Both the position numbers and the translations under genes were made by a program. A stretch of DNA of 64,000 nucleotides, taken from positions 186,001 through 250,000 of the forward strand of contig NZ_JBLKNW010000004.1 in NCBI RefSeq assembly GCF_051414035.1. Direction: 5' to 3'. The stretch is from Halosimplex amylolyticum. GTDB lineage: Archaea; Halobacteriota; Halobacteria; Halobacteriales; Haloarculaceae. The notes beneath the pieces were generated by a model. That model ran no database searches. It was given only the letters and a program-made list of their open reading frames with translations, and was not told the origin of the DNA. Position 1 is the stretch's first letter. The number at the start of each line of letters is the position of its first letter. This document shows positions 8,414 to 16,764 of the stretch, one piece after another.

Positions 8414-9016
8414 ATGAGTCGAGAGGGGGACGTCGACGAGAGTAAGCGGGCGACGCTCAGGCGCTTCGCGGCGCTCGGCGCCACCAGCCCGCTCGTCGGC
8501 CTCGCCAAGGAGAGCGAGAGCGACGCACCCGACGCCCTCCTCGGGTACGTCGCCGCCACCCCCGGCGCGCACTTCTCGAAGATCCGCGACGACCTGCAAC
8601 TCGGCACTGGTGAGACCCAGCACCACCTCCGCCGCCTGGAGCGCGAGGGCGCCGTCGAGAGCCGCGAAGACGGCGAGTACCGTCGCTACTTCCCCGCGGA
8701 TCGGTTCTCCGAGTTCGAGCAGGTGGCGCTGGGCTACCTCCGGCGGGACACCCCCCGGGGCATGGTCGTCGCGCTCCTGCGCGACCCCGACGCCTCGGGC
8801 ACCGCCCTCGCCGACGAACTCGGCGTCTCCGCACCGACCGTCAGCAAGTACGCGAGCCAGCTGGAAGACGCCGGCCTGCTCTCCCGGGAGGACGGCTACG
8901 ACCTCGAACGCCCCGAGACCCTCCTCCTCTTGCTCGTCCAGCACGCCGATTCCTTCGGCCCGAAGGCCGCAGAACTGGCAGCCGACGCCGACGACATCGT
9001 CTCTTACGACCCCTGA
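8414..9016 (+). CDS. Transcriptional regulator with two winged-helix domains
   Basis: A 200-residue protein with two successive winged-helix DNA-binding domains: about residues 36-95 ('DALLGYVAATPGAHFSKI', 'GTGETQHHLRRLEREG') and about 115-185 ('GTALADELGVSAPTVSKY', 'LEDAGLLSREDGY'). This tandem arrangement is common in haloarchaeal regulators. There is no ligand or redox domain. GTTTTACC (about 8382-8389) lies 25-30 nt before the ATG at 8414, so the transcript is probably leaderless. It follows the SPFH gene by 105 nt; whether it regulates it is unknown. Confidence 0.88.
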   Translation: MSREGDVDESKRATLRRFAALGATSPLVGLAKESESDAPDALLGYVAATPGAHFSKIRDDLQLGTGETQHHLRRLEREGAVESREDGEYRRYFPADRFSEFEQVALGYLRRDTPRGMVVALLRDPDASGTALADELGVSAPTVSKYASQLEDAGLLSREDGYDLERPETLLLLLVQHADSFGPKAAELAADADDIVSYDP

Positions 9017-9127
9017 CGGGGGACGCCACTCCCGATTGACATCTGTGAGCGCATCCCACCAGCAACAGCCCTCAGACAGCGGTCACTGGCGAGTGCGAGA
9101 AAAAGCGCGAAACCGCGTGCCCGCCGA

Positions 9128-9379
9128 CTAGGCGGTGACTTTCCAGGTGGTCGAGGAGGAGTAGCCCCACTTCTCCACGTCGAGGGTCGCGTCGCTGTTC
9201 TGGATGGCCGTCATGTTCGATCCGACTTCCTTGGCCGAGAGGTCGAGTTCGTCCCCGATGAGTCTCGACTTGAAGTAGGTCTGGGTGTCCGCGTTCTCGC
9301 GGAGGTACTGGAGGATCCGCTGCTGTTTCTCCGTGAGGGTGAGTTGATCGCCCGTCGCGCTCGCAGTGGTCGCGCTCAT
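9128..9379 (-). CDS. Small winged-helix-like protein (DUF7123 type)
   Basis: An 83-residue soluble protein. After a short Thr/Ser/Ala leader, 'LTEKQQRILQYLRENADT' and 'FKSRLIGDELDLSAKEVGSNM' form a helix-turn-helix pattern, ending in 'WGYSSSTTWKVT' as a wing. A conserved haloarchaeal family of this size exists (DUF7123 as I recall). A role as a small DNA-binding or adaptor protein is inferred from the fold only. It stands alone, convergent with the regulator at 8414. The 243 bp upstream hold nothing else recognisable. Confidence 0.85.
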   Translation of the reverse strand: MSATTASATGDQLTLTEKQQRILQYLRENADTQTYFKSRLIGDELDLSAKEVGSNMTAIQNSDATLDVEKWGYSSSTTWKVTA

Positions 9380-9622
9380 ACTACTACCGAGGTACTGTCC
9401 CCCTAAAGCGGGTTTGGTACGATCGGTAAAACCCGCTCACGTCTTGCGGTTTTTCGATCTCCCCGGCTCGATAACGAGCCCCTACACCCGGTTCGCGGGT
9501 CGCCGTTGGTGCCGTTGGTTAACCGGCCGTACCAGCCGCCGGGATCGCGCCCGGTCGCTCAGATCCGCTGCAGAGAGTCGTGACTGGACGGTCGGCCGCC
9601 ACGCGAGAAGGGCCAGGGAGCC

Positions 9623-10018
9623 TTAGAGGTCCTCTTCGATTATCTCGCCCACCGCGAAGTTGGACTTGACCTCGGTCACTTCCACCTTGACCCGCTCGCC
9701 CACGTCGGCCCCCGGGACGATGATGACGTACCCGCGCTCCACGCGCGCGATGCCGTCGCCCTGTTTGCCGATGTCTTCGATCTCCACGTAGCGGATCTCA
9801 CCGGCCTCGACCGGCGGCTGTGGCTCGGACGGGACGTTGTCCTCGTCCGTCTCGTTCGTTCGCTCGACGTCAGACGAGATGAGCGCGACGCGATAGGTCT
9901 CCCCCGGTTCGATAGAGCCCGTCTCGATCTCCCGCCGCGGCACCTCGACGACGTATCGGTCTCCGTCGTCCGACACGTCCGCGCTGAACAGACACAGCAG
10001 TTTATCTGAGATTTCCAC
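9623..10018 (-). CDS. TRAM-domain protein
   Basis: A 131-residue protein. The C-terminal 60 residues are a TRAM domain ('IEDIGKQGDGIARVERGYVI' through 'VKVEVTEVKSNFAVGEI'), a small beta-barrel that binds RNA and, in archaea, can act as a cold-shock-like RNA chaperone. The N-terminal part ('EISDKLLCLFSADV', 'RYVVEVPRREIETG') is a family-specific extension. GTG at 10018 is chosen because a very clear TATA box (10051-10061) predicts transcription from about 10031, which would exclude the in-frame ATG at 10042 (MSRAEVYI). The 10042 start remains possible. Confidence 0.88.
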   Translation of the reverse strand: MEISDKLLCLFSADVSDDGDRYVVEVPRREIETGSIEPGETYRVALISSDVERTNETDEDNVPSEPQPPVEAGEIRYVEIEDIGKQGDGIARVERGYVIIVPGADVGERVKVEVTEVKSNFAVGEIIEEDL

Positions 10019-10050
10019 GATGTAGACCTCCGCTCGGGACATAGTAGGCC

Positions 10051-10061
10051 TCTTTTATAAA
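10051..10061 (-). promoter_or_regulatory. TATA box for the TRAM-protein gene
   Basis: On the minus strand TTTATAAAAGA is the clearest TATA element in the window. Standard spacing places the start site near 10031. Confidence 0.7.
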
Positions 10062-10089
10062 TCTCAGCAACCATCTTTTTCCCGGCCGG

Positions 10090-10312
10090 GTTTCCTCGCG
10101 CGCCTGCGGCGCGCTGCGGGAACAGCGTGGCGGCGTAGCCGCCACGTCATTCGGTCGCGGGCCGTCGGCCCGCGACCGGCAAAAACATGGGTGAAAAAGG
10201 CCGCATCTCGGCCTTCGGCCTCGATGCGGTGTCCGCAGGAGTGAGCACCGCGAACGACTGCGGGCTCGTCAGAGCTTCGCTCTGACGGTGAAACGACGCC
10301 TTCGGCGTCGTA
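10090..10312. repeat. Hairpin-and-linker palindromic array, copy 1
   Basis: At least six consecutive palindromes: GTGGCGGC/GCCGCCAC (about 10129-10147), CGGTCGCGGGCC/GGCCCGCGACCG (10152-10178), CCGCAT/ATGCGG (10201-10229), CCGCAG/CTGCGG (10233-10263), CGTCAGAGC/GCTCTGACG (10267-10287) and ACGACGCC/GGCGTCGT (10293-10311). A-rich linkers lie between them: GGCAAAAACATGG, GTGAAAAAGG and GGTGAAACG. Bases 10228-10292 recur inverted at 27476-27540 with two differences. No ORF is supported. It sits between the YkgJ and TRAM genes. Confidence 0.8.
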
Positions 10313-10339
10313 CGTTCTGCTCCGCTACCGCCACCGCAC

Positions 10340-10438
10340 CGCCTCCACTACCGCAACGGCACTCACCGATACCACCACCGCCCCGCCTCCGCTACCGCAA
10401 CAGCACTCCCCGATACCGCACCGCCTCCGCCACCGCTG
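10340..10438. repeat. Imperfect 44-bp tandem repeat
   Basis: Two copies of a CGCCTCC-RCTACCGCAACRGC-type unit begin at 10340 and 10384 (34 bases aligned with few differences), with a partial third at 10422. The repeat ends about 8 bp from the stop codon of the YkgJ gene, so it would lie in that gene's 3' untranslated region. There are no spacers, so it is not a CRISPR. Confidence 0.7.
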
Positions 10439-10445
10439 ACCGCAT

Positions 10446-11159
10446 CTACTCGATCTTCGTCCCGTCGGGCCGCTTGGGGCCCTCCGAATCGTAGACGACG
10501 ACCTCACCCGGGCCTCGCTCGACAGGTTTGTACCCGTCTCGGACGGCGATGGCCTCGTCGAGTTCCCGGATCGCCCGCTCTTTGAGCGCCTCGGCCAACT
10601 CTTCGGCCTCCGCGCGAGAGATGTCCCGACCCAACCCCTCGCACTCGTGTGCGCGGACCATCCCTTCCTCGTCGACGGCCTCGCCCATCGGCTGACTCGT
10701 GCCGCCCAGGGCGACGCTGAACGGGTACGTCTCGCATACCAGGGGGCGGTCCTCGTGAACGGTACAGGCGCCGGTGCCCTCCTCCTCGGCGTAGAACCGG
10801 CAGTCCCCGCAGTCGTCGGTCTGGAGCGCCCACTCGAAGGTCTCGCCCTGCGGGCCGTCCTCGCCCTCGACCAGTCCGTAGGGCATCGGCCGCGCCACGT
10901 CGCGCCAGTCGTACTCGCCCGTCTCCTGCAACTGGCGGACCTCGTCGGGGAAGACGGTCGCCGTGTGGTCGTGGCCCTCGGCCTCGTCTCCGCCCTCGCC
11001 TCCGCTGGCCGCCGCTCCGTCCTCGCTCTCGCAGCCCTCGACCGCTTTGCAGCAGGCGCCACAGCGCGTGCACTCGAAGCCGATTGCCTCGATGGCGTCG
11101 GCCAGTTCCGCCACGTCGAGGGCCGCGGCCCGTTCGCGCTCGGCTTCGAGACTCTCCAT
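10446..11159 (-). CDS. YkgJ-family cysteine-cluster protein
   Basis: A 237-residue soluble protein. The signature CTRCGACC (residues 30-37) and later cysteines ('DDCGDCRFY', 'TGACTVHEDRPLVCETYP', 'AHECEGLG') define the YkgJ/UPF0153 family, thought to bind zinc or an iron-sulfur cluster. The function is unknown. An acidic, Gly-rich insert at about residues 40-65 separates the first cysteine group from the rest and looks like a halophilic loop. The ATG at 11159 follows a TTTTCCCC promoter-like stretch. The downstream neighbour of the stop codon is the 44-bp repeat. Confidence 0.9.
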   Translation of the reverse strand: MESLEAERERAAALDVAELADAIEAIGFECTRCGACCKAVEGCESEDGAAASGGEGGDEAEGHDHTATVFPDEVRQLQETGEYDWRDVARPMPYGLVEGEDGPQGETFEWALQTDDCGDCRFYAEEEGTGACTVHEDRPLVCETYPFSVALGGTSQPMGEAVDEEGMVRAHECEGLGRDISRAEAEELAEALKERAIRELDEAIAVRDGYKPVERGPGEVVVYDSEGPKRPDGTKIE

Positions 11160-11225
11160 GCGTGAGGTATCGGACCGACGGGGAAAAGCACGTCGCGAGC
11201 GGCCGGCGCCGCAGTCCGTCGGCCG

Positions 11226-12026
11226 TCACGCCACGGATCGCGCACGCTCGCCGTCCCACCGAACGGCTCCTTCGACGGCGAGCTTTTCGAGGTGCGCTCG
11301 CACCGTGGCCTCGGCGAGGTCACGCACGCCAGACAGGTCTTTCTCGTACGCGGCGTCGCAGACCTCGGCGACGGTCTCTGCACCGCCTTCGACGGCCCGG
11401 CGGACGCGCCGCTCGCGGTGGAGCCGGTGCGCGATCAGCCGCGTCGCCGTCGCGCAGACGGCCGGCCCTTCGACGACCGGGCCGTGGCCCGGGAGGAGTC
11501 GATCCGGCGCCATCGCGTGGACGCGCCGGAGCGAGGTGAGATAGGCGCGCACGTCGCCCTCGGGCGCGCCGACCACGACGCTCCCCGCTGCCACCGCGAG
11601 GTCGCCACAGACGAGGGCAGTCCCACCGGTTGACTCGCTCGCCGAGAACGCGACGTGTTCGGGCGCGTGACCCGGCGTGTCGACGACTCTGACCGGACCG
11701 TCGCCGGTCTCGACGGTCGTTCCCTCCGCGAACGAGCGGTCGGGTTCGACCCCGGCGGCCGCTTCGAACGCAGTTACGCGTCCGGTTCGCGCCCACACGG
11801 TCGCGTCGTGGCGCTCGGCGTAGCGCGCGACAGCTCCCACGTGGTCCTGGTGGTGATGGGTCACCGCGACGTGGCCGACTTCCCGGTCAGTTGCGAGCGC
11901 GTCGAGTTCGTCGGACTGCGCTGGCGGGTCGACCAGCAGGGCGGGGTCCGAGCCCAGTAGGTACGCGCAGGTCTCCCCGGTGGGTGCCCGCGTCGTCACC
12001 TCGACGCCCACTCGCGTGACCTCCAT
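11226..12026 (-). CDS. Metallo-beta-lactamase-fold hydrolase (LACTB2-like)
   Basis: A 266-residue soluble hydrolase. The metal-binding motif is THHHQDH at residues 56-62, followed by 'VVDTPGHAPEHVAF' (third metal histidine) and 'ALVCGDLAV' (bridging Asp). After the catalytic domain a short C-terminal winged-helix-like region ('LAEATVRAHLEKLAVEGAVRW') is seen, as in LACTB2-type endoribonucleases and hydroxyacylglutathione-hydrolase-like proteins. The substrate is uncertain: RNA or a thioester. It is encoded 66 bp upstream of the YkgJ gene on the same strand and may share its transcript. Confidence 0.9.
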   Translation of the reverse strand: MEVTRVGVEVTTRAPTGETCAYLLGSDPALLVDPPAQSDELDALATDREVGHVAVTHHHQDHVGAVARYAERHDATVWARTGRVTAFEAAAGVEPDRSFAEGTTVETGDGPVRVVDTPGHAPEHVAFSASESTGGTALVCGDLAVAAGSVVVGAPEGDVRAYLTSLRRVHAMAPDRLLPGHGPVVEGPAVCATATRLIAHRLHRERRVRRAVEGGAETVAEVCDAAYEKDLSGVRDLAEATVRAHLEKLAVEGAVRWDGERARSVA

Positions 12027-12195
12027 CGGGTCGGTCTTGGAGCGCCCGATACCTGTCGGTTTCGAGTTTTAGAGCGAGAGTTGGCCCGCGATATCACCGA
12101 GACCTCCCCCGATTCGATCTATCGCATTCCCAACGGAGCAATTCACTCGCCACAGACAGGCAGATACAGGTGTCGCGACGACGGACGACGATCCA

Positions 12196-13620
12196 ATGCG
12201 CGAGGCACACCCCGTCGAGCGGGCGGTCGGGATGGCATACTACGTCAGCGACGCGCCCGGCGTCGGCGGCCACCTCCGGGAGACCCCCGACGACTTCCGC
12301 GTGAGCGAGGTCGAAGCCTTCGATCCCGAACCGCTGGACGCCGACCCCGGCGGCTACCCCCACCTGCTCGCCCGCGTCACCCTGCGCGGCTGGGACACCA
12401 ACGACTTCGCCTCGGAGCTGTCCGACCGCCTGGGCATCTCCCGCGAGCGCGTCTCCTGGGCGGGGACGAAGGACAAACACGCCGTCACCACGCAGCTGTT
12501 CTCCGTCGCGAAGGCAGACCCCGACGACCTCCGGGGCGTCGATATCCGCGACGCCGACATCGACCTCCTCGGCCGGACCGGCCGCCCCGTCCTCTTCGGC
12601 GACCTGGCCGGCAACGCCTTCGAAATAGTCGTCCGCGAGCCGGACGCCCCCGAACACGTCGACGCGACGACGGCCGACCTGCGTTCGTTTGCCAGCGGCG
12701 ACGACAGCGATGGCGGATCGGTGGAACCCCGCGAAGGGGTCACCGTCGGCGTCCCCAACTACTTCGGCCAGCAGCGATTCGGGAGCAAGCGCCCGGTCAC
12801 CCACGAGGTCGGCCTCGAAATCGTCCGCGGAAACTGGAAGGGGGCGGTGCTGGCCTACGTGGGGAACCCGGCCGAGCGCGAACCCGAGTCGACCCAGGAG
12901 GCCCGCGCCTATGTGCAGGAGACCGAGGACTGGGCGGGCGCGCTCGACCGCCTACCGCGACGGCTCGGCTTCGAGCGGTCGATGTGCCACCGGCTGGTCG
13001 AACGACAGGAGGCGGGCGACGGTGCCCTCGACGACGAGGACTACCGCGCCGCGCTCGAAGCCGTCCCCTCGAACCTCCAGCGGCTGTTCGTCAACGCAGC
13101 CCAGTCCTACGCGTTCAACCGGATCCTCTCCGAGCGGCTGGAACGGGGGCTTCCCTTCCACGAACCGGTCGCCGGCGACGTGGTCTGTTTCGCCGACTCC
13201 GACGCGCCGGAGGAGTTCGCCCTGCCGGACACCGACCGAACCCAGCGGGTGACCGAGGACCGCCTGCGGACGGTCCGTCGCCACTGCGAGCGCGGCCGGG
13301 CGTTCGTCACCGCGCCGCTGGTCGGCACCGAGACCGAACTGGCCGACGGCGAACCGGGCGAGATCGAACGCGAGGTACTGGCTGAACTGGACCTCGCTCC
13401 CGGGGACTTCGACCTGCCCGAGGCGTTCGAGTCGACGGGGACGCGACGAGCGATCCTCCTGCGGACTGACCTGACAGTCGAACACCGCGACGAGAGCGAC
13501 GAACCGGCCGACAGCGACGCCGACGCCGACGCGCTCGCCTTCGAGTTCGCGCTCCCGAAGGGGAATTACGCGACGGTCGTCCTCCGCGAGTACCTCAAGA
13601 GCGACCCCGACGACCTGTAG
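12196..13620 (+). CDS. truD: tRNA pseudouridine(13) synthase TruD
   Basis: Cytosolic RNA-modifying enzyme that isomerises uridine 13 of tRNA to pseudouridine. The catalytic aspartate is D93 in 'AGTKDKHAVTTQLF'; the family motif 'VPNYFGQQRFGSKRPVTHEVG' region is at about 187-207, and the TRUD insertion domain follows. The length (474) is normal for archaeal TruD, which carries a larger insertion than the bacterial form. The C-terminal 'LPKGNYATVVLREYLK' is also typical. The ATG at 12196 is preceded by a 170-bp leader region with GAGTTTTAGAG at about 12064. Confidence 0.96.
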   Translation: MREAHPVERAVGMAYYVSDAPGVGGHLRETPDDFRVSEVEAFDPEPLDADPGGYPHLLARVTLRGWDTNDFASELSDRLGISRERVSWAGTKDKHAVTTQLFSVAKADPDDLRGVDIRDADIDLLGRTGRPVLFGDLAGNAFEIVVREPDAPEHVDATTADLRSFASGDDSDGGSVEPREGVTVGVPNYFGQQRFGSKRPVTHEVGLEIVRGNWKGAVLAYVGNPAEREPESTQEARAYVQETEDWAGALDRLPRRLGFERSMCHRLVERQEAGDGALDDEDYRAALEAVPSNLQRLFVNAAQSYAFNRILSERLERGLPFHEPVAGDVVCFADSDAPEEFALPDTDRTQRVTEDRLRTVRRHCERGRAFVTAPLVGTETELADGEPGEIEREVLAELDLAPGDFDLPEAFESTGTRRAILLRTDLTVEHRDESDEPADSDADADALAFEFALPKGNYATVVLREYLKSDPDDL

Positions 13621-13720
13621 GCCCCGAGCGAGTCCTCGCGACCGGGCCCGTGGTCCGTTCCCTGAAGGACTCGCTTGAGGCTACCGAAGGGGTTTATCCC
13701 GAGGAGGCGTCGGAGAAGAC

Positions 13721-14743
13721 ATGCACCGTCGCACCCTCCTCGCGAGCGCGGGCGGCCTCGCTGCCGCGGGTCTCGCGGGCTGTCTCGCCGATTCGGCCGG
13801 TTCCGGCTCCCCGACCGACGACTCGTCCGACACCGCGACGGATGGCGACGGAGACGGCGCGCCGACACAGACGGCCACCGACGGCGGGACCGACCGGTCG
13901 ACCGACGCCCCGACGCCGCCCCACGACGCCCCGTTCCCGCCCGACCGCGACGACGTCGAGACGGTCGTCTGGTTCCGGGAGGTCTCTGATCCCGACTCCG
14001 CGCTCGTGCTCGAACACGCCGCGGCGTCGGTCGCCCTGCCGAACGCCGAGATCACCTTCACGCTCCGCAACGGTACCGACCGACCGTTCCAGACGAACTT
14101 CTACGACTGGGCGCTCTATCGCTGGGAAGACGGCCGGTACCACCGCGTCGCCCCACAGGCGGTCCCGGAACCGCTGATGCAACTGGCGCCCGGCGAATCC
14201 CACCGCTGGACGCTCGCGCTCGATGCCGACGACCGAGCGGCGGCGCGCAGACGGAGCGAGGGGACCGAGGGGATCGCGGTCGACCCCGTCGGTGGCGGCC
14301 ACTACGCCTTCGCCGCCGAGGGCTGGTGGAAAGACCAGGAACGGACCCCCTCCTACGAGCACAAGACCGTCTGCGCGGCGCGGTTCGAACTGGAGGGGCA
14401 ACCCCTCGACCTCCTCCCCTCCGAGGCGGTGACGGACACCAGCCGCGAGGGGGACACCGTCGTCGTCACCGCCGACAACCCGCGAGGGGGCGAGGACCGC
14501 ACCGAGGCGACGTACGTCCTCACGCGCGACGACGACGCGACCGGTGCCATGGAGTTGATCACCGAGCAGGTGTACCGGGAGTGGCCGCTCCGCGACGCGC
14601 TGGCGCACGCCGGGCCGGACGTGCGCGAGGTCCGCGTCGAGACGACGACCGGGGTTGCGCCGATCTTCGGGGTCCAGTCCGACGAGGACCCGGCGGTCAC
14701 CTACGACGGCCGCACCTACCGGATCAGCGCCGAGGAGCGATAG
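13721..14743 (+). CDS. Secreted lipoprotein, unknown function
   Basis: A 340-residue protein with an N-terminal 'RRTLLASAGGLAAAGLAGC' that reads as a twin-arginine signal ending in a lipobox (LAGC), so it is probably exported folded and lipid-anchored on the outer face of the membrane. A Thr/Asp/Ser-rich linker follows (about 22-70), typical of haloarchaeal lipoproteins. The remainder is beta-rich ('ITFTLRNGTDRPFQTNFYDW', 'LAPGESHRWTLAL', 'TYVLTRDDDATG'), resembling an immunoglobulin-like fold. I do not recognise the family. GGTTTATCCC (about 13690-13699) is a good TATA box for the ATG at 13721. Confidence 0.85.
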   Translation: MHRRTLLASAGGLAAAGLAGCLADSAGSGSPTDDSSDTATDGDGDGAPTQTATDGGTDRSTDAPTPPHDAPFPPDRDDVETVVWFREVSDPDSALVLEHAAASVALPNAEITFTLRNGTDRPFQTNFYDWALYRWEDGRYHRVAPQAVPEPLMQLAPGESHRWTLALDADDRAAARRRSEGTEGIAVDPVGGGHYAFAAEGWWKDQERTPSYEHKTVCAARFELEGQPLDLLPSEAVTDTSREGDTVVVTADNPRGGEDRTEATYVLTRDDDATGAMELITEQVYREWPLRDALAHAGPDVREVRVETTTGVAPIFGVQSDEDPAVTYDGRTYRISAEER

Positions 14744-14890
14744 GCCGCGGCCGAGTCTCGGGTGGCTTCGGACCGCCCATCGCGACCGACGACGGGAACG
14801 CGGGCGAGGACCGCGAGTGCCCGACGCGAACGGCCCGACGCGGCGACGCTTCCGCGCCCCTTTTGCCGTTCGACCGGAAACCCATCGGAC

Positions 14891-15616
14891 ATGGAGTGTC
14901 GGCGGTGCGGTTCGTCGCTGGACCGACCGGGCGATTACTGCCTGGTCTGTCGCTCCGAGAACGCCGACGCCGTCGTCCTCGAACTCGACCGCGACCGCGC
15001 CCGCGTCACCACGCTCGTCGACGAGGAGGTAGCCGGCGTCCGCGAGGTGACGACCACGCCCGAGGACGGCGACGAGACCGGCGTGATCGAGTTGCGAAAC
15101 TTCGCCGGCCTCGTCGCCGACGAGGTCCGCCGCAAACGCCCCGAAGAAGTGTATGCCACCGGCGACCGCGACGTGTTGCGCGCGGTCCGCGGCCAGTTGC
15201 ACCACGAGTTCTACCGCATCGGCGACGCCGAGGACCCGATCGAGGCCGTCCTGTCGCGCCGCGGCGAGGCCCCCCTGGAGGTGGTCGAGACCGCGCCCCG
15301 GGAGAAGATCGGGGGGTCGCACTCGACCCTCGTCGGCGGCCGCGCCGGCCAGCGCGCTATCCAGACTGTCGCGGGCCACCCCCACGTCAAGAAGATCATC
15401 CCCGGCCCCATCGACGCCGGCGGGTCGGGGTCGCGGTCGGGCGTCCGCGCGAAGGCCACCCGCGCCGGCGAGAACGGCAACGTCCGCCTGCTCATCCGCG
15501 ACGGCTCGTCCGTCCAGGAGAACCGCGTCGTCACGACCGCTCGCGAGCGCGAGCTCGGCGAGGTCGTCCGCGAAGACCTGAACGAGGCCCTGAGAGAGGC
15601 AGATCTGCAGGACTGA
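14891..15616 (+). CDS. DUF2103-type metal-binding protein
   Basis: A 241-residue soluble protein opening with a zinc ribbon, 'MECRRCGSSLDRPGDYCLVC' (Cys 3, 6, 17, 20). The rest ('REKIGGSHSTLVGGRAGQ', 'HPHVKKIIPGPIDAGG') matches what I recall of the archaeal DUF2103 family, annotated as predicted metal-binding and of unknown role. The ATG at 14891 is chosen because CCTTTTGCC lies about 30 nt upstream and because the zinc ribbon begins at once; an in-frame ATG at 14762 adds a low-complexity stretch. Confidence 0.85.
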   Translation: MECRRCGSSLDRPGDYCLVCRSENADAVVLELDRDRARVTTLVDEEVAGVREVTTTPEDGDETGVIELRNFAGLVADEVRRKRPEEVYATGDRDVLRAVRGQLHHEFYRIGDAEDPIEAVLSRRGEAPLEVVETAPREKIGGSHSTLVGGRAGQRAIQTVAGHPHVKKIIPGPIDAGGSGSRSGVRAKATRAGENGNVRLLIRDGSSVQENRVVTTARERELGEVVREDLNEALREADLQD

Positions 15617-15654
15617 CCGACGGCCCGCGCGCCGCGAGCGGGGCCGTCTCGGCG

Positions 15655-16194
15655 TCAGTCCGTCCCGACGCTGTCGAGGGCCGCCAGCAACTGCTCGCGC
15701 CCCGAAGCCCGGAACGGCGCGTCGAGGTCGCTGAGTTCGGCTCGCGAGAAGAACCGGGCGCCTGCGGCGTCCGATCCGGCGTCGAGGACACCAGTCACCA
15801 CGTCGGCCGGCGTCGCGTAGTTGAACGAGACCATCGTCGTCTCGCCGAAGTCGAGGAACCCGTCGCCGACGAGGGTCAGGTCCTCGGGCGCCGCGGACAG
15901 CCCGGTCTCCTCTTCGAGTTCGCGCGCGGCACCGACCCGCGGCGACTCGCCGTGTTCGAGTCTGCCGCCGGGCAGCGCCCACTCGCCCGCGTCCTCGCCG
16001 ACGCCGAGTCGGACGAGCAGCAGACTGTCGCCGTCGACGACCGTCGCGCGGCCCATCGGGACGGGATTGCGGTAGACCGTCAGGTCGCAGTCCGCGCAGT
16101 GGGGCCGCGGCCCGTCGCTCGTCTCGCGCTCGCCGAGCGGTCCGCCGCACGTCGGGCAGTGCGTGACGCGCTCGGTCTCGATAGTCCAGCCCAT
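15655..16194 (-). CDS. Nudix hydrolase with N-terminal zinc ribbon
   Basis: A 179-residue soluble enzyme. The Nudix box G-x5-E-x7-R-E-x2-E-E-x-G is complete ('GGRLEHGESPRVGAARELEE' continuing ETG), supplying the Mg2+-binding glutamates for hydrolysis of nucleoside diphosphates linked to another group. Before it is a four-cysteine zinc ribbon (about residues 13-37, 'CPTCGGPLG ... PHCADC') as in NADH pyrophosphatase NudC, but the NudC SQPWPFPxS motif is absent, so the substrate is open. MGWTIETERV at 16194 is chosen as start; the longer frame upstream is low in coding character and overlaps the L37Ae gene. Confidence 0.88.
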   Translation of the reverse strand: MGWTIETERVTHCPTCGGPLGERETSDGPRPHCADCDLTVYRNPVPMGRATVVDGDSLLLVRLGVGEDAGEWALPGGRLEHGESPRVGAARELEEETGLSAAPEDLTLVGDGFLDFGETTMVSFNYATPADVVTGVLDAGSDAAGARFFSRAELSDLDAPFRASGREQLLAALDSVGTD

Positions 16195-16305
16195 GCGGGC
16201 CGCGTGGACCGGACCGGAGAAACGAGTTACGCTCGCCGACCCGGTACTGCGTCGGCCGCGGTACAGGGCCGGTTCGCGGCGGCGGACCGCTCGTAACTCG
16301 CAGGG

Positions 16306-16312
16306 TTTATAC
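16306..16312 (+). promoter_or_regulatory. TATA box of the L37Ae-RpoP-Pcc1 operon
   Basis: TTTATAC, 27-33 nt before the L37Ae ATG, predicts a start site at about 16336 and hence a leaderless mRNA. Confidence 0.65.
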
Positions 16313-16338
16313 GGCCCACTGCCGGACAATGCGATACT

Positions 16339-16620
16339 ATGGCTGAACAGCAGGGACGAACCGGGAGCGCGGGACGGTTCGGCGCGCGCTACGGCCGCGT
16401 CGCTCGCCGCCGCGTCGCCGAGATCGAGGGCGAAATGAACGAGGAACACAAGTGTCCGAGCTGCGGCGAGGACCGCGTCGACCGCCAGGGCACCGGTATC
16501 TGGGAGTGTGGCTACTGCGGCCACACCTTCACCGGTGGCGCGTACAGCCCTACGACCCCCGGCGGCCGGACCGTCACCCGGTCGATCCGCGCGGCACTCG
16601 CCGACGACGACGAAGAATGA
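16339..16620 (+). CDS. rpl37ae: 50S ribosomal protein L37Ae
   Basis: Archaeal/eukaryotic large-subunit ribosomal protein (eL43), 93 residues. It has the basic N-terminus 'GRFGARYGRVARRRVAEIE' and a CxxC...CxxC zinc finger ('HKCPSCGEDRV', 'GIWECGYCGHTFTGGAY'). It is the first gene of an informational operon; its stop codon overlaps the start of RpoP. Confidence 0.97.
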   Translation: MAEQQGRTGSAGRFGARYGRVARRRVAEIEGEMNEEHKCPSCGEDRVDRQGTGIWECGYCGHTFTGGAYSPTTPGGRTVTRSIRAALADDDEE

Positions 16621-16751
16621 GCTACAAGTGTTCCCGCTGCAAGCGCGACGTCGAACTCGACGAGTACGGCGGCGTCCGCTGCCCGTACTGCGGCCACCGC
16701 GTGCTCCTGAAAGAGCGTAGCCGCGACATCAAAGAAGTCGACGTCAACTGA
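16617..16751 (+). CDS. rpoP: DNA-directed RNA polymerase subunit P
   Basis: The 44-residue archaeal counterpart of eukaryotic Rpb12, a zinc-binding subunit of RNA polymerase. Zinc ligands are Cys5, Cys8, Cys22 and Cys25 ('YKCSRCKR', 'VRCPYCGHR'). The ATG overlaps the L37Ae stop (ATGA at 16617-16620), so translation is coupled. Confidence 0.96.
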   Translation: MSYKCSRCKRDVELDEYGGVRCPYCGHRVLLKERSRDIKEVDVN

Positions 16752-16764
16752 CGCGATCGCAGCC

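Noticed and set aside
10340..10438. CRISPR-like repeat
   Set aside because: Units are directly adjacent and imperfect, without unique spacers, and no cas genes are in the window. The same holds for 29361-29448.
10288..10494. ORF through the 44-bp repeat and hairpins
   Set aside because: It is a translation of tandem repeat and palindrome and overlaps the 3' end of the YkgJ gene.
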